A stretch of DNA of 64,000 nt, from the NCBI GenBank assembly GCA_023418475.1, contig JAEZZO010000067.1:1-64000 (forward strand). Direction: 5' to 3'. The notes beneath the pieces are model-generated. The model was not told the origin of the DNA. It was given only the letters and a program-made list of their open reading frames with translations, and searched no databases. Each line of letters starts with the position of its first letter. Position 1 is the first letter of the stretch. The position numbers and the translations under genes were made by a program. Origin of the DNA: Bacillota bacterium (GTDB lineage Bacteria; Bacillota; Clostridia; Lachnospirales; Lachnospiraceae). This document shows positions 60,422 through 64,000 of the stretch, piece by piece.

Positions 60422-62116
60422 CTATTTGGAAAGCTCTTCTCTCACCTCTTGGGTTATGATGTCTCCTCCTTCAGATTTCCATCTGTTAACAAAATCATCA
60501 AACGCAGAGATCGGTAGATCACCTGTTACAATCTGCAGATATACCTGCTCTTCCAATTCCTCCAGTTTCCACCATTCGCTAACCATAGTATCTGTCTCTT
60601 TATAAAAGAGTGACTTAACTTTATGAAGCTTTCCTTGCGAAAGCAATTTACATGCCGTAATTCTTGAGGTATAGGCAGCCCACTCCTCAGGGGTTGCTTT
60701 GCTTTTATTCTTAAGATAAGCCGAACAGGTCTCATAATAGGAGTATTCCAAAAGATTTAGCGTCTTCGGTGAACACTGCCCATTCAAAGCAGCGGATATC
60801 TGAGTGTAGCAAAGGGATAATGCATTACTATAATCCACATTAATGGCAATCGGTCTTGCTGTAGGGTCTACATTATCCTGATAATATTTTCCAAATTCTT
60901 TATTGTCCTTTTCTTCATAACGAGCATAATCAAATAGAGCACTAATGATTTTACAAGCAATTTCAGGATGCTCGAATTCCTTTCTTACTACAACATATTT
61001 ATAGGTCGGTTTTTTGGAGTAATAACCGGTGCTCCCATTATCATCCGTCGCTATCAAATACGGCATCCAATTTGCATCCGGGTCATTCTTAATTGCCTGC
61101 ATCAGTGGATTATTCGGTGCCCACCATGGTCCAAAAAACGAGCCACACTGTCCGTTCGTAATCAATTCAATGATATTACTGCTTGTACGAAGCAAAAATT
61201 GATTATCCAGTATACCTGACCGGTACATTTTATTAATATGTATGAGAGCTTCTCTGGCTTCTGGCGTAGTTGAACCATAGACTGCATTCTTATTCTCATC
61301 AGCAATCCACTGTTTGGGAAATGCACCAAAGGATGCAAACACGAGATCAAGCATGTATTCGTTGCTGAAGCCTATACCAGCCGATAATTTTGGATCACAC
61401 ACCAGTCCGACCGTCTGCCCGGCAGCATTTCCACCAGGATTTTTACTCATAAATTGGCTCACAATATATTCCACATCTTCAAGATTCTTCGGGTCGCTCA
61501 TGCCCAGCTTCTCCATCCAGTCTTTTCTTAACCAGACCAGATTAGGCCCATCTTCGATATTGGTCTCCGGAATTGCCCTGATTTTACCGTCAAAAGTCAC
61601 CGCATCAAGCATGTCTTTGTCATAGGAATTATAGATTTCCCTGATTGTATCGCTCATACAGTTTTCAAACGAATCCGTAAGATCCGCAATCATATCATAC
61701 TTCACCAGAAGTCGTAAATCCTCCTGACTGCTTACGGTCATAATGTCAGGAATTTTCCCTGAAGAAATTGCCATGGAAACATTGGAATCATATTGATTGT
61801 CCATTTTTTCAAATACATTCTGGTTCTGGACATTCAGAAAATCCACAAGGAATCTGGTATATGCATTGTCTTCATAAGTATCTCCTGTCGGAAGATTAGA
61901 ATTGTTAGAACCGGAAAGTTTTCCCAAAGTATAGGTAATCAGTTCCGGATACTTCCCAAATGGCGTCGAGGATGCTTTCTCCATTTGTTTCTGATATTTA
62001 GCGACTTCTATAGTATTTGTGCTTTCCTTTTTTTCACTTTCTCCGGCACATGCCGCAAATAGGAACAAAAACAGCATAATCCCTATGGTTAGGATTCGAT
62101 TGAAAGGTTTTACCAT
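60422..62116 (-). CDS. Extracellular solute-binding lipoprotein of ABC sugar transporter
   Basis: The 564-residue protein has a lipoprotein signal (LFLFLFAAC, residues 15-23) and the two-lobed family 1 binding-protein fold. Its length is that of the LipO/YtcQ type (about 550) rather than MalE (about 400). It captures an oligosaccharide at the membrane for the two permeases encoded upstream. The amylase lipoprotein gene downstream suggests an alpha-glucan product. No ATPase gene is in the window; such systems usually share MsmX/UgpC. Confidence 0.87.
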   Translation of the reverse strand: MVKPFNRILTIGIMLFLFLFAACAGESEKKESTNTIEVAKYQKQMEKASSTPFGKYPELITYTLGKLSGSNNSNLPTGDTYEDNAYTRFLVDFLNVQNQNVFEKMDNQYDSNVSMAISSGKIPDIMTVSSQEDLRLLVKYDMIADLTDSFENCMSDTIREIYNSYDKDMLDAVTFDGKIRAIPETNIEDGPNLVWLRKDWMEKLGMSDPKNLEDVEYIVSQFMSKNPGGNAAGQTVGLVCDPKLSAGIGFSNEYMLDLVFASFGAFPKQWIADENKNAVYGSTTPEAREALIHINKMYRSGILDNQFLLRTSSNIIELITNGQCGSFFGPWWAPNNPLMQAIKNDPDANWMPYLIATDDNGSTGYYSKKPTYKYVVVRKEFEHPEIACKIISALFDYARYEEKDNKEFGKYYQDNVDPTARPIAINVDYSNALSLCYTQISAALNGQCSPKTLNLLEYSYYETCSAYLKNKSKATPEEWAAYTSRITACKLLSQGKLHKVKSLFYKETDTMVSEWWKLEELEEQVYLQIVTGDLPISAFDDFVNRWKSEGGDIITQEVREELSK

Positions 62117-62162
62117 AAGCTAATTTTCCTTACCTTTATTGTTTATTATGAATCGCGTGTCA

Positions 62163-62216
62163 AATTCTCACGCTGATTTATCAGCATCTAAGTTAATATA
62201 AACCCGCGTGAGAATT
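62163..62216. repeat. Intercistronic stem-loop between permease and binding-protein genes
   Basis: AATTCTCACGC (62163-62173) and GCGTGAGAATT (62206-62216) are a perfect 11-bp inverted repeat. The loop contains the start of a smaller hairpin, GCTGA-ttta-TCAGC. No T-run follows. It may stabilise mRNA and raise binding-protein yield relative to the permeases. Confidence 0.55.
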
Positions 62217-62298
62217 AGACAGCCTCCGGTGAAAAACATTCTAGACTTTTATTCCCGAATCTGATTATACCAATAATCTGATAAAATAGAAAGATTTT

Positions 62299-63171
62299 TT
62301 AGCCCTTTACCGCGCCGGAGATACCTTCTCTGTAATACTTTTGCATGAACACGAACAATACTGCGATTGGAATGGATATACAAACTGCTCCTGCCGCAAA
62401 GCTGTTAAACCAATTGTTAATATACTCCTTTTCCAGCATATTCCACAATCCGATTGAAACCGTATAATATTCTGCATTGGCACGACAAATCACCTTTGCA
62501 AAGATGAAATCTATCCATGGTGTCATAAAGGATGAAAGTACCGTATAGACAATAATGGGTTTACTAAGTGGCATGGTAATTTTTGTGAATACGTTCCATT
62601 TTGTCGCACCATCAATAAATGCAGCTTCATCAATACTCTTTGGTATTGTGTCAAAAAAACCTTTTGCAATATAAAATGCGAGACCGGAGCCTGCGGAGTA
62701 TACCAAAACAAGTGATACCCTGATCATGGCTCCCTCCGAGAGTCCAATTGCTTTCAGAATATAGTACACTGCTATCATAGACATAAAGGCGGGAAACATT
62801 CCAAGAATCAATGCTATATTCATGAACGGCTTCCTCATCTTAAAACGTAGACGTGACATACAATAAGAAACTGAAAGTACGAAAAACGTTGAAATGATAC
62901 AGGTGAACGCTGCAATAATGAGGGTATTCAGAAACATTTTAGGAAAGTTCAGGATACCGGTGTCAAAAAACAGTTTATGATAATTATCCAGTGTAAAGGA
63001 CTTAGGAAGCAGTCGTCCAACATACGGGCCGTCAACATCAGCGCGGAAACTTAGCAAAATGACAAAAATAATCGGAAGCACCCAGATAAATGACAGCACA
63101 CCTAAAAAGATATGGATCAATGAGTTAGTAATGGTTTTTCTTACTTTTGTAGTATTTTTTACGTTCCTCAT
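62299..63171 (-). CDS. ABC sugar transporter permease (MalG/LplC-like)
   Basis: The 290-residue protein has six membrane segments and the inner-membrane EAA loop EAAFIDGATKWNVFTKITMPLSKP (about 190-213), which docks the ATPase. The ends of the upstream permease and this gene share one base (TAATG), so they are translationally coupled. It forms the channel with the partner permease for an oligosaccharide. Confidence 0.9.
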   Translation of the reverse strand: MRNVKNTTKVRKTITNSLIHIFLGVLSFIWVLPIIFVILLSFRADVDGPYVGRLLPKSFTLDNYHKLFFDTGILNFPKMFLNTLIIAAFTCIISTFFVLSVSYCMSRLRFKMRKPFMNIALILGMFPAFMSMIAVYYILKAIGLSEGAMIRVSLVLVYSAGSGLAFYIAKGFFDTIPKSIDEAAFIDGATKWNVFTKITMPLSKPIIVYTVLSSFMTPWIDFIFAKVICRANAEYYTVSIGLWNMLEKEYINNWFNSFAAGAVCISIPIAVLFVFMQKYYREGISGAVKG

Positions 63172-64000
63172 TATTGGAAGCCCTCCTCGTTTTTATATGC
63201 GCCGGTATTACGATAGGTCAGTAAGGATACTGTTGCAAGTACAATAAATGTCATAATACCGATCACGGCACCAATATTATAATACTGGTTATCCACTGTC
63301 AGTTTGTACAGCCAGGTTACCAGAAGATCGGTCTTTCCTGCTGTAGAACCAACCGGTGTCGGATTTCCTTTCGTAAGCAGATATATAACACTAAAGTTAT
63401 TTATGTTATTTACAAAGGTTGTAATCAGATAGGGAGCTGTTACAAAGAGCATATACGGTAAGGTAATTTTAAAGAATATTTTAGCAGAGCCCGCACCATC
63501 AACTTTTGCTGATTCATACAATTCAGCGGGTATATTTTGCAAAATGCCGGTAATCTGCAGCATAGTAAATGGAATTCCAATCCAGAGATTGATCACAATT
63601 ACCATGATTCTCGCAAAGGTAGGATTCTCCCAGAATAGCAGTGGGCTGTTGATCATGCTGCTGTTGATTAAAATATTGTTAATCACACCATTTCGGTCAA
63701 ATATCTGTCTCATTAATAAAAGCGATACGAACTGTGGTATTGCAACCGAAAGCATAAAATTAAATCTCCAAAAGCCTTTTGCCCTGGTCTCTTTTCTATT
63801 AATTAGCATAGCTAACATCATTCCAAGAATATAATTGGAGAAAGTCGCAGCCACTGCCCAGATAATCGTCCATCCAAGAACTCCCCAAAAAGTTCCCCCA
63901 ATTGAGTCTTGAAAATTTAAAACCATGGCAAAATTTTTCATGCCTACCCAGTTGAATATTGTGGTGCTGGAATTCACTTTACTATAACTGGTAAAAGCCA
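63171..64000 (-). CDS. ABC sugar transporter permease (MalF/LplB-like), 5' part missing
   Basis: The frame is open to the window edge. The product reads FTSYSKVNSSTTIFNWVGMKNFAMV and continues through about five membrane segments. The EAA-type loop is ELYESAKVDGAGSAKIFFKITLPYM. The F-x-S/D-Y and VGMKNF text is the usual region after the first membrane helix of MalF-type permeases, so only the N-terminus is lost. It pairs with the downstream permease. Confidence 0.88.
   Translation of the reverse strand, partial: AFTSYSKVNSSTTIFNWVGMKNFAMVLNFQDSIGGTFWGVLGWTIIWAVAATFSNYILGMMLAMLINRKETRAKGFWRFNFMLSVAIPQFVSLLLMRQIFDRNGVINNILINSSMINSPLLFWENPTFARIMVIVINLWIGIPFTMLQITGILQNIPAELYESAKVDGAGSAKIFFKITLPYMLFVTAPYLITTFVNNINNFSVIYLLTKGNPTPVGSTAGKTDLLVTWLYKLTVDNQYYNIGAVIGIMTFIVLATVSLLTYRNTGAYKNEEGFQ

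Overview
The window looks like chromosomal DNA of a spore-forming anaerobic clostridium, most likely a Lachnospiraceae relative. The DNA is AT-rich and Gram-positive in style: strong AGGAGG ribosome sites, several TTG or GTG starts, and short intergenic hairpins. The gene content fits: a spore photoproduct lyase, a LysM-GH18 spore-type protein, an EFR1-type ferredoxin protein, many flavin and Fe-S reductases, PTS EI/HPr and a clostridial-type group II intron remnant. I see no rRNA or tRNA gene, no phage and no CRISPR array.

Layout. 1-3.6 kb: the 3' end of an FAD/NAD(P)/[4Fe-4S] oxidoreductase, a HypA-like metallochaperone, a TetR regulator and an oleate hydratase. 3.6-13.5 kb: a minus-strand run of stand-alone genes (LysM-GH18, aldo/keto reductase, Fe-alcohol dehydrogenase, CPBP protease, EFR1, chemotaxis receptor, TraB). 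13.6-16.5 kb: a TetR-controlled ABC-2 exporter. 16.8-18.9 kb: ptsI and ptsH. 19.3-21.3 kb: a serine hydrolase and an AraC/GyrI regulator. 21.6-27.3 kb: four tightly overlapping genes that look like a CMP-sugar glycan pathway (HAD-like protein, polysialyltransferase-like protein, CMP-sugar synthetase, DRE-TIM aldolase fusion). 27.4-32.9 kb: a choloylglycine-hydrolase family amidase, the spore photoproduct lyase, and a PucR regulator divergent from an old-yellow-enzyme/Fe-S/FAD reductase. 32.9-39.8 kb: decayed regulators, an XRE plus membrane-protein pair, a P-type cation ATPase behind a yybP-ykoY-like manganese riboswitch, and the FetAB exporter. 39.8-44.6 kb: topB, a frameshifted rhodanese lipoprotein, an amidohydrolase remnant and gapN. 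44.6-49.8 kb: a two-subunit flavin reductase like the NADH:cinnamate reductase Crd, with its LysR regulator and ApbE flavin transferase. 49.8-58.5 kb: two PNPOx-fold/GyrI-regulator pairs flanking a second oxidoreductase-HypA-HypB locus with a divergent TetR; a group II intron remnant carrying a MITE sits behind its terminator. 58.7-64 kb: a sugar ABC transporter operon ending in a GH13 lipoprotein amylase.

Two groups deserve most attention. The oxidoreductase-HypA(-HypB)-TetR module occurs twice, about 52 kb apart, with no hydrogenase or urease in sight. The 21.6-27.3 kb operon joins an aldolase, a CMP-activating enzyme and a transferase, so it may make and transfer an unrecognised acidic sugar. 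The window also holds several dispersed hairpin repeats and at least five degraded genes, which suggests ongoing small-scale decay and mobile-element activity.
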